DNA of 64,000 nt from Caulobacter sp. 73W (lineage in GTDB: Bacteria; Pseudomonadota; Alphaproteobacteria; Caulobacterales; Caulobacteraceae), in contig NZ_CP158375.1 of the NCBI RefSeq assembly GCF_041021955.1, forward strand, positions 620,001 through 684,000, in the 5' to 3' direction. Below are positions 46,516 through 63,219 of the stretch, piece by piece (position 1 is the first letter of the stretch; every line of letters starts with the position of its first letter). The position numbers and the translations under genes were made by a program. The notes beneath the pieces are model-generated. The model was not told where the DNA came from. It did not search any database and saw nothing but the letters and a program-made list of their open reading frames with translations.

Positions 46516-47215
46516 TACCGCCCGATCATCGGATTAGACACCGCGCTGCGGGAGTTCGAACGTACGGCGTCGCATCTGAGCTTCCGCCGCGCGGCCAAGG
46601 ACATGGTACTGACCCGGTCGGCCATCACTCACCCGATCCGCAATCTGCAGTATCACTTCGGCGTCCGGCTGTTCAGCCGCGAGGGGCGCAGCGTGCGCCT
46701 GCGCCGGAGGGGGCGACCTATCTGGATGCGGTGAGCCACAGCCTTTGCCTGCTGGATGAGGCCAGCCGGGGGCTGATACAGGAGCGACGCGGGACGCGCC
46801 AACAAATCCGGGGCAGCGCCCCGCCCGTCTTGATGTCGACGGTGATGATCCCGTGGTTGACCGAATTCGAACGCCAGCCCCCCCCAGGTGACCCTGCGCA
46901 TTCAGGGCGCGCACGACCATGCCGATCTCGAGCGCAACGACGTGGACCTGCCCTGCGCCTTGGCCGCGAACAGTCGGCGGGCCTGCGGCTGGAGCCGATG
47001 ATTGCGCTGCGCGACACGCCGGTCTCCGCCCCCCGGTTGGCGACGGGCGGTCCGATGACCCCGGCGGAACTGGCGCGGCGGCCGCTGATCCATGTCCAGG
47101 GCCAACCCCAGGCCTGGCGCGAGTGGTTCGCCGCCGCCGGCCATACGGCCCCCCATGGAGCGGAAGAGATCTTGTTCGACGGCCTGTCGAGCGGAGGCTG
47201 GCCTTCCAAAGAGAC
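46516..47215 (+). pseudogene. Decayed LysR-type transcriptional regulator (GcvA-like)
   Basis: The first frame reads a clear LysR helix-turn-helix: LREFERTASHLSFRRAAKDM, VLTRSAITHPIRNLQYHFGV and RLFSREGRSVRLR, then hits a stop at 46735. A one-base frame change continues APEGATYLDAVSHSLCLLDEAS; a further change is needed for VTLRIQGAHDHADLERNDVDL, and another for LRLEPMIALRDTPVSAP and PLIHVQGQPQAWREWFAAAG. These are consecutive parts of one LysR protein in three frames. No good start codon is seen. The effector-domain C-terminus is missing. A terminator on the same strand remains at 47221. Confidence 0.85.
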
Positions 47216-47220
47216 TTCAA

Positions 47221-47250
47221 GGGCGACGGCTTCTGCCGCCGCCCGTTTTT
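47221..47250 (+). terminator. Terminator downstream of the LysR pseudogene
   Basis: GGGCGACGGC pairs with GCCGCCGCCC around TTCT, with a single A-C mismatch, followed by GTTTTT. It sits directly before the stop codon of the convergent SDR gene. Confidence 0.7.
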
Positions 47251-48003
47251 CTATTCCTGGTGCAGGGGCTCGATCTGCATGGCGACGACGTTGCAGCGGA
47301 CCGGCTGGGTCAGGGCGTAGTGGACGCCGACGGCGATGTCCTCGGCCCGCAGCATCTTCATGGCGGCGATCTGCTCGCGCTGCTCGGCGGGCGAGGATTC
47401 CACCAGGTCGCTGCCGACCAGGCCGGGCTCGATCAGGGTGACGCGAAGCCCCTGCTTGGCGACCTCCTTGCGGAAGGAATGGGAGAAGCCCTGGATGCCG
47501 GACTTGGCCGCCACATAGACCGAGGAGTCCGGGCCGCGCTGGATGGCGCTGACCGAGCCGATGAACACCATCTGGCCATCTTGGCCCTGGATCAGCCGCT
47601 CCACCGCCGCCCGCGCGCAAGCCATGAAGCCGACGAGGTTGGTCTCGATCGAGTAGCGCCACTCCTCCATCTCGGCCAAGGCCTCACCCCAGATGGCGGC
47701 GTTGTTGACCAGCACGTCGAGGCCGCCCAGCGCCTCGTCGGCGGCCTGGAAGACGCGCTCAACATCCTCGGGCTTGGAGACGTCGGCGGTCACGCCGTGG
47801 GCTTCGTCGCCGACGGCGCGGATGGCGTGCAGCGCATCGTTCAGCGGACGCTCCTCGCGACCGAAGATGAACAGGCGCGCGCCCTCGCTAGCCAGCAGGA
47901 TGGCGATGGCGCGGCCGATGCCCGTGGTGCCGCCGGTGACGATGACCCGGCGTCCTTTCAGGTCGGTGCGGGCGGTGTGTGCGTCCTGGGTGGGATTGGT
48001 CAT
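47251..48003 (-). CDS. SDR family NAD(P)-dependent oxidoreductase
   Basis: A 250-residue classical short-chain dehydrogenase. Cofactor loop VTGGTTGIGRAIAILLASEG (T-G-x3-G-I-G), NNAA around residue 99, catalytic Ser in FIGSVSAIQRG, and the YVAAK tyrosine/lysine pair. Substrate loop VTLIEPGLVGSDL. The C-terminal VGVHYALTQPVRCNVVAMQIEP resembles clavaldehyde/serine-dehydrogenase-like SDRs of the YdfG group; the substrate is not determinable. It is separate from the signalling operon upstream. Confidence 0.9.
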   Translation of the reverse strand: MTNPTQDAHTARTDLKGRRVIVTGGTTGIGRAIAILLASEGARLFIFGREERPLNDALHAIRAVGDEAHGVTADVSKPEDVERVFQAADEALGGLDVLVNNAAIWGEALAEMEEWRYSIETNLVGFMACARAAVERLIQGQDGQMVFIGSVSAIQRGPDSSVYVAAKSGIQGFSHSFRKEVAKQGLRVTLIEPGLVGSDLVESSPAEQREQIAAMKMLRAEDIAVGVHYALTQPVRCNVVAMQIEPLHQE

Positions 48004-48165
48004 CGCCGTGTCTCCTGTTGTGTCGGGCTCGGAAACAACTTCGGCGAATAGGGAGTTCCTACCGCGTGGTTTGGCGGGCGGTTTTCATGCTGACACTCAC
48101 CCTCGCCCTCGCCTTCCGGCCGGCGTTCGACAACCGCCCGATGGCCCCACTGTCAGCTGGAGCGC

Positions 48166-48447
48166 CTAGCCCCGGCGACCGCCGAGGTTCTTGCCCAGGA
48201 TCGCTGCGATGATCAGGCAGAAGGCCGCCAGGCGCAGCAGGTAGATCCAGCTGGCCTCCTCGCGATGGACGTTCAGCAGGGTCGGCAGGGCCTGGTTGGT
48301 GGCCATCAGGGCGAAGGCCGCCGCGAAGGCCAGGAACAGCCGGTCTCGCGTCCTGGCCCAGAAGCGCAGGAAGAACAGGCCCGCCATCAGGTAGCCGACG
48401 GTCAGGGCGCCGGAGACGAAGGCGGTCGTGATGGGTTCGCCGCTCAC
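48166..48447 (-). CDS. DUF5985-type small membrane protein, copy 1
   Basis: A 93-residue, three-helix membrane protein: FVSGALTVGYLMAGLFFLRFWART, RLFLAFAAAFALMATNQALP and WIYLLRLAAFCLIIAAILGKN. The FFLRFWARTRDRLFLAFAAAFALMA pattern is that of DUF5985. Its start overlaps the stop of a related membrane protein by four bases; the pair ends a five-gene signalling operon. Function is unknown; association with histidine kinases suggests a signal-input or membrane-tether role. Confidence 0.8.
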   Translation of the reverse strand: MSGEPITTAFVSGALTVGYLMAGLFFLRFWARTRDRLFLAFAAAFALMATNQALPTLLNVHREEASWIYLLRLAAFCLIIAAILGKNLGGRRG

Positions 48448-48716
48448 CGGTCGGTCTCCCAGACAAACCCATAGAGCAGCACCCCCAGCGCCGCAAAGGA
48501 GGTGATCCGGCGATAGGGCAGCAGATAGACGTCAGGCAGCCAGACCAGGTCGGCCACCAGGAACAGGTTGTTGACCGCCAGCAGGGCGAAGCTGATCGCC
48601 GTCCACAGCAGCAGGCGCGAGCGGCTGGCGAACCAGGCCCGGGCCAGCAGCAGGGCGCACACCGCGCTGGTGATCAGACACAGCAGATAGACCGCCGTGG
48701 GTCCGAAGAAACTCAC
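48444..48716 (-). CDS. DUF5985-type small membrane protein, copy 2
   Basis: A 90-residue paralogue-like membrane protein from GTG 48716 (VSFFGPTAVYLLCLITSAVCALLL). It has the same three-helix plan with LLARAWFASRSRLLLWTAISFALLAVNN and a final YRRITSFAALGVLLYGFVW. The GTG overlaps the stop of the upstream 124-residue gene (GTGA) and has GGGGGGA before it. The two DUF5985 proteins probably form a heteromeric unit. Confidence 0.75.
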   Translation of the reverse strand: MSFFGPTAVYLLCLITSAVCALLLARAWFASRSRLLLWTAISFALLAVNNLFLVADLVWLPDVYLLPYRRITSFAALGVLLYGFVWETDR

Positions 48717-49087
48717 GTTGATCCCCCCTTGAACCGGAACGCGTCGGCCAGCCCCTTCAGCTTGTCCGGCGGCATGGCGATGGTCTTGATGACGGTCACG
48801 GGCCGTTCCTTGAAGGCCACGGCCAGGCGATCGCACAGCTCGGCCGTCCGCGCGTCGACGGGGGCGAAGCGGCGCCCGCCGGCGGCGTCGCGCGAGATCA
48901 GCTCGGCGGCCTCCAGGCCGGCCATAGCGCTTTCGACCAGGGTCTCGTTGGCGCGCATCTCGGCGGCCAGGCCGGCGACGGTCCACCAGCGGTCCGGCTC
49001 GCCGCGCATCATCAACAGCAGCTCGAGCGCCCAGACCGAGGCGATCCGTTCCCGGATGAAGTGGAAGAGTTCGGGGTCGCGGAACAT
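48713..49087 (-). CDS. Small soluble protein, probable winged helix, in kinase operon
   Basis: A 124-residue protein starting [27 protein letters not shown]. Residues 12-75 have a winged-helix-like order: a helix, then WWTVAGLAAEMRANETLVESAMAGLEAAELISRD as the HTH-like part and a short RRFAPVD wing. The C-terminal helix DRLAVAFKERPVTVIKTIAMPPDKLKGLADAFRFKG is Lys-rich. The family is unnamed to me. Its ATG overlaps the stop of the hybrid kinase by one base and its stop overlaps the next gene, so it is fixed in the operon. Confidence 0.7.
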   Translation of the reverse strand: MFRDPELFHFIRERIASVWALELLLMMRGEPDRWWTVAGLAAEMRANETLVESAMAGLEAAELISRDAAGGRRFAPVDARTAELCDRLAVAFKERPVTVIKTIAMPPDKLKGLADAFRFKGGST

Positions 49088-51111
49088 CAGACGGCGGCGG
49101 CCAGGGGTTTGCTGGCCAGGTCAGCGTCCAGCAGCGCCCGCAGCCGCGCGGCCAGGGCCGGGGTCTCATAGGGCTTGTCGATCAGGGGGAAGGCGTCGCC
49201 CCAGGCCTGGGCGCCGTCGCCCACATAGCCGGAGGTCAGCAGCACCTTCATGCCCGGTCGCAGGGTGCGCGCCTGCTGCGCCAGTTCGAACCCGGTCATG
49301 CCGCCCGGCATCACAACGTCGGAGAACAGCAGGTCGATCTTGCGACGGCCGTTAAGCACTTCCAGCGCGGCCGCGGCGCTGTCGGCGGTGCTGACGCGGT
49401 AGCCGAGGCTCGACAGGACATCGACGGTGAGGGCCAGGACGTGAGGGTCGTCCTCGACCACCAGGACCCGCTCGCTGCCGCCGGAGATGGAAAGGTCGGT
49501 CTTCACAGTCTCGACCATAGTCGGCGCGGCCTCGGAGCGGGGCAGGCGGATCTCGAAGCGCGCGCCCTCGCCCGGCCGGCCGTCGACGGAGACCTCGCCG
49601 CCCGACTGGCGTACGAAGCCATAGACCTGGCTGAGGCCCAGGCCCGAGCCCTTGCCGACTTCCTTGGTGGTGAAGAACGGCTCGAAGATGCGGGCCGCCA
49701 CCTCCGGCTCCATGCCGGCGCCGGTGTCCATCACGCTGATCAGGACGTCGGCGCCGTCGTGGCGGGCGGCGATGCAGAGGCGGCCGCGCTCCTCCATGGC
49801 GTCGCGGGCGTTGACCGACAGGTTCAGCAGCGCCGTCTCGAACTGCGCCGCGTCGATGTGGACGTGCAGGGCCTCGTCCAGCTCCGTGCTGACGGTGATC
49901 CCCTCGCCCACCGCCTGACGGATCAGGGGCAGGAAGTTCTGGATCAGGTCTTTCAGCTCCACCACGCGCGGGTTCAGGTGCTGGCGGCGCGAGAAGGCCA
50001 GAAGCTGGCGGGTCAGAGCCCCGCCCCGCTCGGCGGCGAAGCGGATGGCGGCGGCCTGGCGGCTGAGCTTCTCATCCTCTTCGACGCGGCGCTGCAGGCG
50101 CTCGACATTGCCGAGGATGACGGTCAGCAGGTTGTTGAAATCGTGGGCCACGCCGCCGGTCAGCTGGCCAACCGCCTCCATCTTGCGGGCCTGGGTCAGG
50201 TCCTCTTCCAGGCGGCGGCGCTCGGTGTTGTCCATCAGCGACCCGAACACCGTGGCCGGCTCCCCGTCGCGAGCCGGGGCGAGCACCCCCTGGTCGAGGA
50301 AGGAGCGATAGACGCCGTCGGCGCACTGCCAGCGGAACTCGCAGGCGTAGTCGCCCTTTTCCAGCGCCTCGCGCAGGGCGTTCTCCAGCAGGTGGCGGTC
50401 TTCGGGATGAACCCGCTTTAGGCCGAACCCAGCGTCGCGGGTGAAGCGCTCGGGGTCGAAGCCGGTGACCTCCTCCACATTGGCGCTGACGAAGAGCGTG
50501 GCGAAGGGCGGCGCGGCTTCGCGCGAATGGAACACCACCGGCAGGGCCTGGAGGATCTGTTCCTGCCGCTCCTGGGTGACCCGCAGGGCGCGCTCGGCGG
50601 CCAAGCGGTCGGCGTGGGCCTTGGCGTTCTCTTCCAGCAGCAGCCGGCGTTGCTCGGACTGGCGCTCCACCTCCAGGGTCTTCAGGTGCAGATCGACCAG
50701 CACCTGCACCTTGGAGCGCAGGATGAAGGGATCGACCGGCTTGAACACCACGTCCACGGCGCCGGCGGAATAGGCCTTGAAGATGTGGGCCTCGTCGCGA
50801 AATACGGCGGTCAGGAAGACGATCGGCGTCTCGCGGTTCTTGCGCCGCATGCGGATCATGCGGGCGGTCTCGTAGCCGTCCATGCCGGGCATGTGCAGGT
50901 CCAGCAGGATGACCGCGTACTCCTCGGTCAGCAGGCGGCGCAGCGCCTCCTCCCCCGAGCGGGCGACCACCAGCTCCTGGCCCAGGGTCTCCAGCGCCTG
51001 GGTCGCCGCGAACGCGTTGCGCTCATCGTCGTCGACGATGAGGATGCGCGTCGTCAGCCGCTCCTCGCCCGGGAGCGGTTCGAGACTGTGATTGGCGACC
51101 GCCTCGACCAT
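49087..51111 (-). CDS. Hybrid histidine kinase: REC-PAS-HisKA-HATPase-REC
   Basis: A 674-residue soluble signalling protein. An N-terminal receiver ([15 protein letters not shown], phospho-Asp in [15 protein letters not shown]) covers about 22-140. After a coiled coil comes a PAS domain about 190-305 ([20 protein letters not shown]), HisKA with [20 protein letters not shown] carrying the phospho-His, HATPase_c ([30 protein letters not shown]) and a C-terminal receiver ([38 protein letters not shown]). The PAS part may bind a ligand; no membrane helix is present. Four bases after the stop of the large HAMP kinase, it is likely phosphorylated by or cooperates with it. Confidence 0.94.
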   Translation of the reverse strand: MVEAVANHSLEPLPGEERLTTRILIVDDDERNAFAATQALETLGQELVVARSGEEALRRLLTEEYAVILLDLHMPGMDGYETARMIRMRRKNRETPIVFLTAVFRDEAHIFKAYSAGAVDVVFKPVDPFILRSKVQVLVDLHLKTLEVERQSEQRRLLLEENAKAHADRLAAERALRVTQERQEQILQALPVVFHSREAAPPFATLFVSANVEEVTGFDPERFTRDAGFGLKRVHPEDRHLLENALREALEKGDYACEFRWQCADGVYRSFLDQGVLAPARDGEPATVFGSLMDNTERRRLEEDLTQARKMEAVGQLTGGVAHDFNNLLTVILGNVERLQRRVEEDEKLSRQAAAIRFAAERGGALTRQLLAFSRRQHLNPRVVELKDLIQNFLPLIRQAVGEGITVSTELDEALHVHIDAAQFETALLNLSVNARDAMEERGRLCIAARHDGADVLISVMDTGAGMEPEVAARIFEPFFTTKEVGKGSGLGLSQVYGFVRQSGGEVSVDGRPGEGARFEIRLPRSEAAPTMVETVKTDLSISGGSERVLVVEDDPHVLALTVDVLSSLGYRVSTADSAAAALEVLNGRRKIDLLFSDVVMPGGMTGFELAQQARTLRPGMKVLLTSGYVGDGAQAWGDAFPLIDKPYETPALAARLRALLDADLASKPLAAAV

Positions 51112-51114
51112 GGA

Positions 51115-56940
<5,826 letters not shown>

Positions 56941-57131
56941 GGTTCAGCTTCCTCGAAAGACGCACTCGCGCTCGAGGCCGCATGGCCGGCGTCAACACCC
57001 GGAGCCAATGGCTCCTATAGTCGGCGCACCCGCCCAAGCACCCCCGATCAGCGCCCAACGTTCGGCAGGAACACTGGTTCCCCAACCACAGGTATCAAGC
57101 TGTGGAAAACCACCACTCTTGGCGGTTTCTG

Positions 57132-58724
<1,593 letters not shown>

Positions 58725-58743
58725 TTTGTCTCTCTCCCTGCGC

Positions 58744-59943
58744 CTACAGGCCCAGAACCAGCTTGGCGACGATGTCGCGCTGGATTTCATTGGAGCCGCC
58801 ATAGATCGACGCTGCGCGATTATTCAGGTAGCGGGCCGTCAAGGCCAACAGATGTTCGGGTCCGATCAGCGGAAAGTTGCGTCCCGCTCCGGTTTCCACC
58901 GACTGGGCGACGGCGGCGTAGTGGGCCGCGGCGTCGATCCCGATCTCGTCAAGCCGTTGCAGGGCCTCGGTTCCCTGGGTCTTGAGCAGGGACGAGACCG
59001 CGCCGGGGTTCTTGCCGGCCGACAGGGCGCTGAGCACCCGGTGCTCCGACACTTCCACCGCCTGGACGGCGATTTCGGCGTCCACCAGCCGCATGCGAAA
59101 GCGCGGATCGTCGATCAGGCGCTCGCCGTCCGACGTCTCCAGCCGCGCCACCTCGCGCAGACGCTCGACCGACGCACGCAGGCCGGGCGACGCACCTCCG
59201 CCCCGCTCGAACTCCAGCAGGTGCTTGGCGACGGTCCAGCCCTGGTTCTCCTCGCCGATGCGCCCCGACCGGGGCACGCGGACGTTGTCGAAGAAGACCT
59301 GATTGACCTCGTGCTCGCCGGCCAGGGTGATGATCGGTTCGACCGTGATCCCCGGCGTGTCCATAGGCAGCAGCAGGAAGGTAATCCCCGCCTGCGGCTT
59401 GCCCTCCGTGGACGTCCGCACCAGGCAGAACATGTGGGTCGCCCATTGGGCGTGGGTGGTCCAGATCTTGGAGCCGTTGAGGACGTAGTCGTCGCCGTCG
59501 GTGACCGCCCGCATCCGCAGGGAGGCCAGGTCGGACCCCGCCCCCGGCTCCGAATAGCCCTGACACCAGTAATCCTCGCCCGACAGGATGCGCGGCAGGT
59601 AGTGCGCCTTCTGCTCCGGCGTGCCGAACTTCATGATCACCGGCCCGACCATCTTCAGGCCCATGGGGGCCAGGTTGGGCGCGCCGGCGCGGGCGCATTC
59701 GGCGGCGAACAGGTGCCGCCGCATCTCGTTCCAGCCCGTGCCGCCGTACTCGACCGGCCAGGACGGCGCGACCCAGCCCTTGGCGTGCAGGATCCGCTGC
59801 CAAGGCAGGCTGTGGCGCTTCTCGGTGAAGACGCTGGTGGCGTGGCGTCCGACCTCCCGCAGCCCGGGAGTCAGGGCCTGATCGATGAACGCACGTACTT
59901 CGTCACGAAACGCCAGGTCCTCCGGATCCAGATCTAGATTCAA
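58744..59943 (-). CDS. Acyl-CoA dehydrogenase
   Basis: A 399-residue FAD enzyme that introduces the alpha-beta double bond into acyl-CoA. It has the three-domain fold: helical N-domain from DPEDLAFRDEVRAFIDQAL, a middle FAD region with CQGYSEPGAGSDLASLRMRA, IWTTHAQWATHMFCLVRT, and a C-domain with YLNNRAASIYGGSNEIQRDIVAKLVLGL. The TTG at 59943 has GGAG six bases upstream and is preferred to a TTG at 59955. It sits between the TonB receptor and the synthetase on the same strand, consistent with degradation of an imported lipid-like compound. Confidence 0.92.
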   Translation of the reverse strand: MNLDLDPEDLAFRDEVRAFIDQALTPGLREVGRHATSVFTEKRHSLPWQRILHAKGWVAPSWPVEYGGTGWNEMRRHLFAAECARAGAPNLAPMGLKMVGPVIMKFGTPEQKAHYLPRILSGEDYWCQGYSEPGAGSDLASLRMRAVTDGDDYVLNGSKIWTTHAQWATHMFCLVRTSTEGKPQAGITFLLLPMDTPGITVEPIITLAGEHEVNQVFFDNVRVPRSGRIGEENQGWTVAKHLLEFERGGGASPGLRASVERLREVARLETSDGERLIDDPRFRMRLVDAEIAVQAVEVSEHRVLSALSAGKNPGAVSSLLKTQGTEALQRLDEIGIDAAAHYAAVAQSVETGAGRNFPLIGPEHLLALTARYLNNRAASIYGGSNEIQRDIVAKLVLGL

Positions 59944-60024
59944 GCAACACTCCAAACGGTCAGGAGGAAGAACGCCGACACCGGCGAACCGGCGTCGGCG
60001 CGAGGTTTCCCGAGGTGGGAAGGA

Positions 60025-62352
60025 CTAGAAGTTCACCCGCAGGCGCAGAGCCACGGAGCGCGGACGCTCGATGGTGGCGAAGTACGATCCCGTCGCCAGG
60101 GGCACGTCGTTGGCGGTTTGGAAGGTCCGCTCGTTGGTCAGGTTGCGGACGACGAGGTCCAGCACCCAGTCGCGGTCCCGGGGACCGACGCCGACCAGCA
60201 GGTTCACCTTGGTCACCGCCTTCTGCAGCGTCTGGGGATCGAGATCCTGGGCCCCGTAGAACTGGTCGACATAGTTGGCCTGGCCATCGACGGTCAGCTG
60301 GTAGTCGCCGATCGGCTTCACCCAGCGCACGCCGAAGCTGACCGTCCACTCGGGAGTGATCTGGTTGGTGCGGCCGGTCAGGTCGTTGACCCCGGCGGCC
60401 GAACACAGCGCGCCGTTAGCGTAACCGCCCGCCGCGATCTGGGCCACGGTGCAGCCGGCGTTCTTGTAGTCGGTGTACTCGAAGTCGATGTAGCCGATGG
60501 CGGCGTTGAGGGTCAGCTCATCCACCGGCCGCCAGCGCCCGTCGAGCTCAAGCCCGCGGGCCCGCGCCGCCGCCGCGTTGCCGACGACGTAGGACGTGCC
60601 GCCGGTGAACTGCGAGGTCTGGATGTCGTCGTAGTTCACGTGGAAGATCGCGGCGTTCAGCTCGGCGTTGCCGCCGAACCGCAGCTTGGCCCCGATCTCG
60701 TAGGAGGTGGCCTTTTCCGGCCGATAGGCGATCTCCCGCAGCATGCGCTGCTGGTACTGATCCGCCGTCTCGCCCGGGCGCGCGCCCCCGGTTCCGAAGT
60801 AGGCGGCGTTGAAGCCGCCGCCCAGGGTGCTGTGCGCGGCGCTGACGTAGAAGCTGGCCTCGTCCGTCGGCTTCCAGCGCAGGTTGGCCGACCAGGAGGT
60901 GTCGTTCTCCTTGCTGCTCGGTCGCAGGACGTGGGGCGTCGCCTCCAGCACCGCATTGGCCAGAGCCGCCAGAACCGGCGCCGGCAGCGGACCGCCGGTC
61001 GTCGCGTTGGTCAGGGTGATCTCCTGCAGCGCGTCCTTCTTTTCGGAGGCGTAGCGCAGGCCGCCGGTGGCCTCGAGCTTGTCGGTCAGGTCGATGGTCG
61101 CCTGGCCGAAAATAGCCCACAGCTTGCTCTCCTGCTGGAACCGGCCGAAGCGGTTCAGCGGCGGGAACGGCGCGCCCAGCGGCACGGTGTTGGCGTAGGT
61201 CCAGCCGTCGTTGTCGAGCTGCGACTGCTGCAGATAGACGCCGGCCAGGGGCCGCACCTTGCCGATGGCGGCGAAGCTGATGCGGCTTTCCAGACTGTAC
61301 TGTTCGTACTTCTCGTCCTGCTTGACCTGCAGCACGTCGAGCGGGCCGAGGTCGGCGTCGAAGGCGCGCAGGAAGTCGTAGCCCGAGTAAGCCGCGATGG
61401 TGGTCCATTCGCCTATGGGCGTGCGCCAGTCGAGGCGCGCCATCAGCTCGTCCGTGCCGCCGTCCATGACGAAGGCCGAGCCGAGATCGAGGAAGGGCGA
61501 GCTGTTGCCCTGCCGCGCCTTGCCGTCGATGTCGCCGTCGACACCCAGGCTGGTCAGCAGCGGCGCCAGCGCCCCGCCCAGATGGATGATCTCGATCGGG
61601 TTGCCCTTGGTGTCGAAGTCGCTGTGGTCGTAACGGGCGAAGAGCTTGGCGTTCGCCGACAGGTCCGCCTCGGCCGACAGGCGCCCAGCCCAGTTGGTGT
61701 AGCGAGGCTGGGCCTCGTCGTAATAGCTGTTGTCGACCCAGCCATCCTTCATCTCGTTGTACTGGAAACCGGCACGCACCCGCAGGCGGTCGGAGACCGG
61801 GCCGGTGATGAAGCCCAGCACCTCGGTCTCGCCCTGCTCGAACTCGTAGCCGGCCGAGATCGAGCCGTCGAAGACCGCCGAGGGGCGGGCCGAGTTGATG
61901 TTCAGGGCGCCGCCGACGGTGTTCTTGCCGAACAGGGTCCCTTGCGGGCCGCGCACCACTTCCAGCGAGCCCATGTCGAGGAAGGCGAAGCGCGACTGCA
62001 CCCCGCGCCCGCGATAGACGCCGTCGACAAAGGTGGCCACCGCCTGCTCGCCCGCCGCCTGCAGGTCGGAGTTGATGCCCCGCATGGAGATGACGTCGGA
62101 GATCGGGCTCTGCGAGACCGTGAAGTTGGGGATGGTCCCCGTCAGGTCCTGGAACCTGTTCACGCCCTGCGCCTGCAGCGTCTCGCCCTTCACGGCGGTG
62201 ATCGATAGCGGCACCTCCTGCAGGGTGGCCGTGCTCTTGGTCGCGGTGACGATCACCTGGTCCAGGGTGTTGTTGTCCTGAGCCAGGGCGGAACCGCCGG
62301 CGCACAGGGTCGCAAGGACGGCGCTGGACGCCGTCCGAAGCCAAAGCCTCAT
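60025..62352 (-). CDS. TonB-dependent receptor
   Basis: A 775-residue outer-membrane beta-barrel importer. Signal peptide MRLWLRTASSAVLATLCAGGSALA. The TonB box region is LDQVIVTATKSTATLQEVPLSI, followed by the plug domain (VNRFQDLTGTIPNF, ISMRGINSD, ATFVDGVYRGRG, MGSLEVVRGPQGTLFGKNTVGGALNI). A long barrel follows, ending PRSVALRLRVNF with terminal Phe. The plug pattern is that of the large catabolite-importing class rather than of a known siderophore type. Context with acyl-CoA enzymes suggests a lipidic, aromatic or terpenoid substrate. ATG 62352 is set by the signal peptide. Confidence 0.95.
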   Translation of the reverse strand: MRLWLRTASSAVLATLCAGGSALAQDNNTLDQVIVTATKSTATLQEVPLSITAVKGETLQAQGVNRFQDLTGTIPNFTVSQSPISDVISMRGINSDLQAAGEQAVATFVDGVYRGRGVQSRFAFLDMGSLEVVRGPQGTLFGKNTVGGALNINSARPSAVFDGSISAGYEFEQGETEVLGFITGPVSDRLRVRAGFQYNEMKDGWVDNSYYDEAQPRYTNWAGRLSAEADLSANAKLFARYDHSDFDTKGNPIEIIHLGGALAPLLTSLGVDGDIDGKARQGNSSPFLDLGSAFVMDGGTDELMARLDWRTPIGEWTTIAAYSGYDFLRAFDADLGPLDVLQVKQDEKYEQYSLESRISFAAIGKVRPLAGVYLQQSQLDNDGWTYANTVPLGAPFPPLNRFGRFQQESKLWAIFGQATIDLTDKLEATGGLRYASEKKDALQEITLTNATTGGPLPAPVLAALANAVLEATPHVLRPSSKENDTSWSANLRWKPTDEASFYVSAAHSTLGGGFNAAYFGTGGARPGETADQYQQRMLREIAYRPEKATSYEIGAKLRFGGNAELNAAIFHVNYDDIQTSQFTGGTSYVVGNAAAARARGLELDGRWRPVDELTLNAAIGYIDFEYTDYKNAGCTVAQIAAGGYANGALCSAAGVNDLTGRTNQITPEWTVSFGVRWVKPIGDYQLTVDGQANYVDQFYGAQDLDPQTLQKAVTKVNLLVGVGPRDRDWVLDLVVRNLTNERTFQTANDVPLATGSYFATIERPRSVALRLRVNF

Positions 62353-62481
62353 TCCCGTTCTCCCTCCGGCCGCGGCTGACACGCGGCTCATCCGACCCGA
62401 GCTTCATGGTCCCGAGTTCCACCGGAGCTTGCGGAAGGGGTTGAGGCGTAACAAGCTGTCGAAAATGATAGGGGCGGACGC

Positions 62482-63219
62482 GTGAGCACGGGGCTGAAGC
62501 TCGTCGAGGAACTGGCGCGGGACACCGCACGCCTTGGTGTGGAGACTGGCCTTCCCTACATCGCCGCCAGCGCCGACATCGGCAGCCCGGAGGCCATCGT
62601 CGGCGTGGACGGCAGGCCCGTGGCGGAGACGATCTTCCGCTGGCTCGATCCTGATCTGCAGTACTGGCGCGACCGGGGATTCGCGCTGCGCTCGCCCTTC
62701 GTCTACGCCACCCGCTTCAGCGCAGAGCCGTTCTACTACCGCCACGGCCGCTTCGGGACCTGGCGGCCGGCGGCGTGGGTCGACACCTTCGGCCGGGTCG
62801 AGGCGGCGGACGCTTTCGGCATCGGCGCGGCGATCATCGCCCCCGCCTATCTGCCGCGCGGGGTGATCGGGGCCATCGTCTGGGCCTCGCCCGATCCCGA
62901 GGTTCCGGTGGAGACCATCTTCGCCGCTCGCGCCTCGGAATTCCATGCGGCGGCCCTGAAGCTGGCCGGGGCCTGCCAGGACCTGCGCCGCCCCGCCCCG
63001 GCGGAGGCGGCCCGCCTGACCCGGCGCGAGATCCAGTGTCTGAAATGGGCGGCGGCCGGGAAGACGGACATGGAGATCGGCACCATCGTCCGCATCTCCA
63101 CCCCCACGGTGCGCTTCCACATCACCAATGCCGCCGGAAAGCTGGGTGTCGGCGGCCGATCGCAGGCGGTGCTGCGCGCGGCCAACCTCGGCTATATCGG
63201 CGCGGCCGCGGCGGGTTAG
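62482..63219 (+). CDS. LuxR family transcriptional regulator with autoinducer-binding-type domain
   Basis: A 245-residue regulator. Residues 15-160 look like an autoinducer-binding domain (DPDLQYWRDRGFALRSPFVYAT, FGIGAAIIAPAYLPRGVIGAIVWASP); residues 180-240 carry GerE HTH (LTRREIQCLKWAAAGKTDMEIGTIVRISTPTVRFHITNAAGKLGV). No luxI-like synthase is in the window, so it is a LuxR solo. It is divergent from the TonB receptor (129 bp apart) and convergent with an SDR gene, and probably controls the acyl-CoA/TonB operon; the ligand may be the imported compound rather than a homoserine lactone. GTG start. Confidence 0.85.
   Translation: MSTGLKLVEELARDTARLGVETGLPYIAASADIGSPEAIVGVDGRPVAETIFRWLDPDLQYWRDRGFALRSPFVYATRFSAEPFYYRHGRFGTWRPAAWVDTFGRVEAADAFGIGAAIIAPAYLPRGVIGAIVWASPDPEVPVETIFAARASEFHAAALKLAGACQDLRRPAPAEAARLTRREIQCLKWAAAGKTDMEIGTIVRISTPTVRFHITNAAGKLGVGGRSQAVLRAANLGYIGAAAAG

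Noticed and set aside
44105..47250. A genomic island or prophage integrated at tRNA-Ser
   Set aside because: No integrase, excisionase, phage gene or direct repeat of the tRNA 3' end is seen; a simple IS plus gene decay explains the patch.
60118..62208. A 696-codon plus-strand frame inside the TonB-receptor gene
   Set aside because: Opposite strand of a complete receptor with signal peptide, plug and terminal Phe; no ribosome site or protein pattern.
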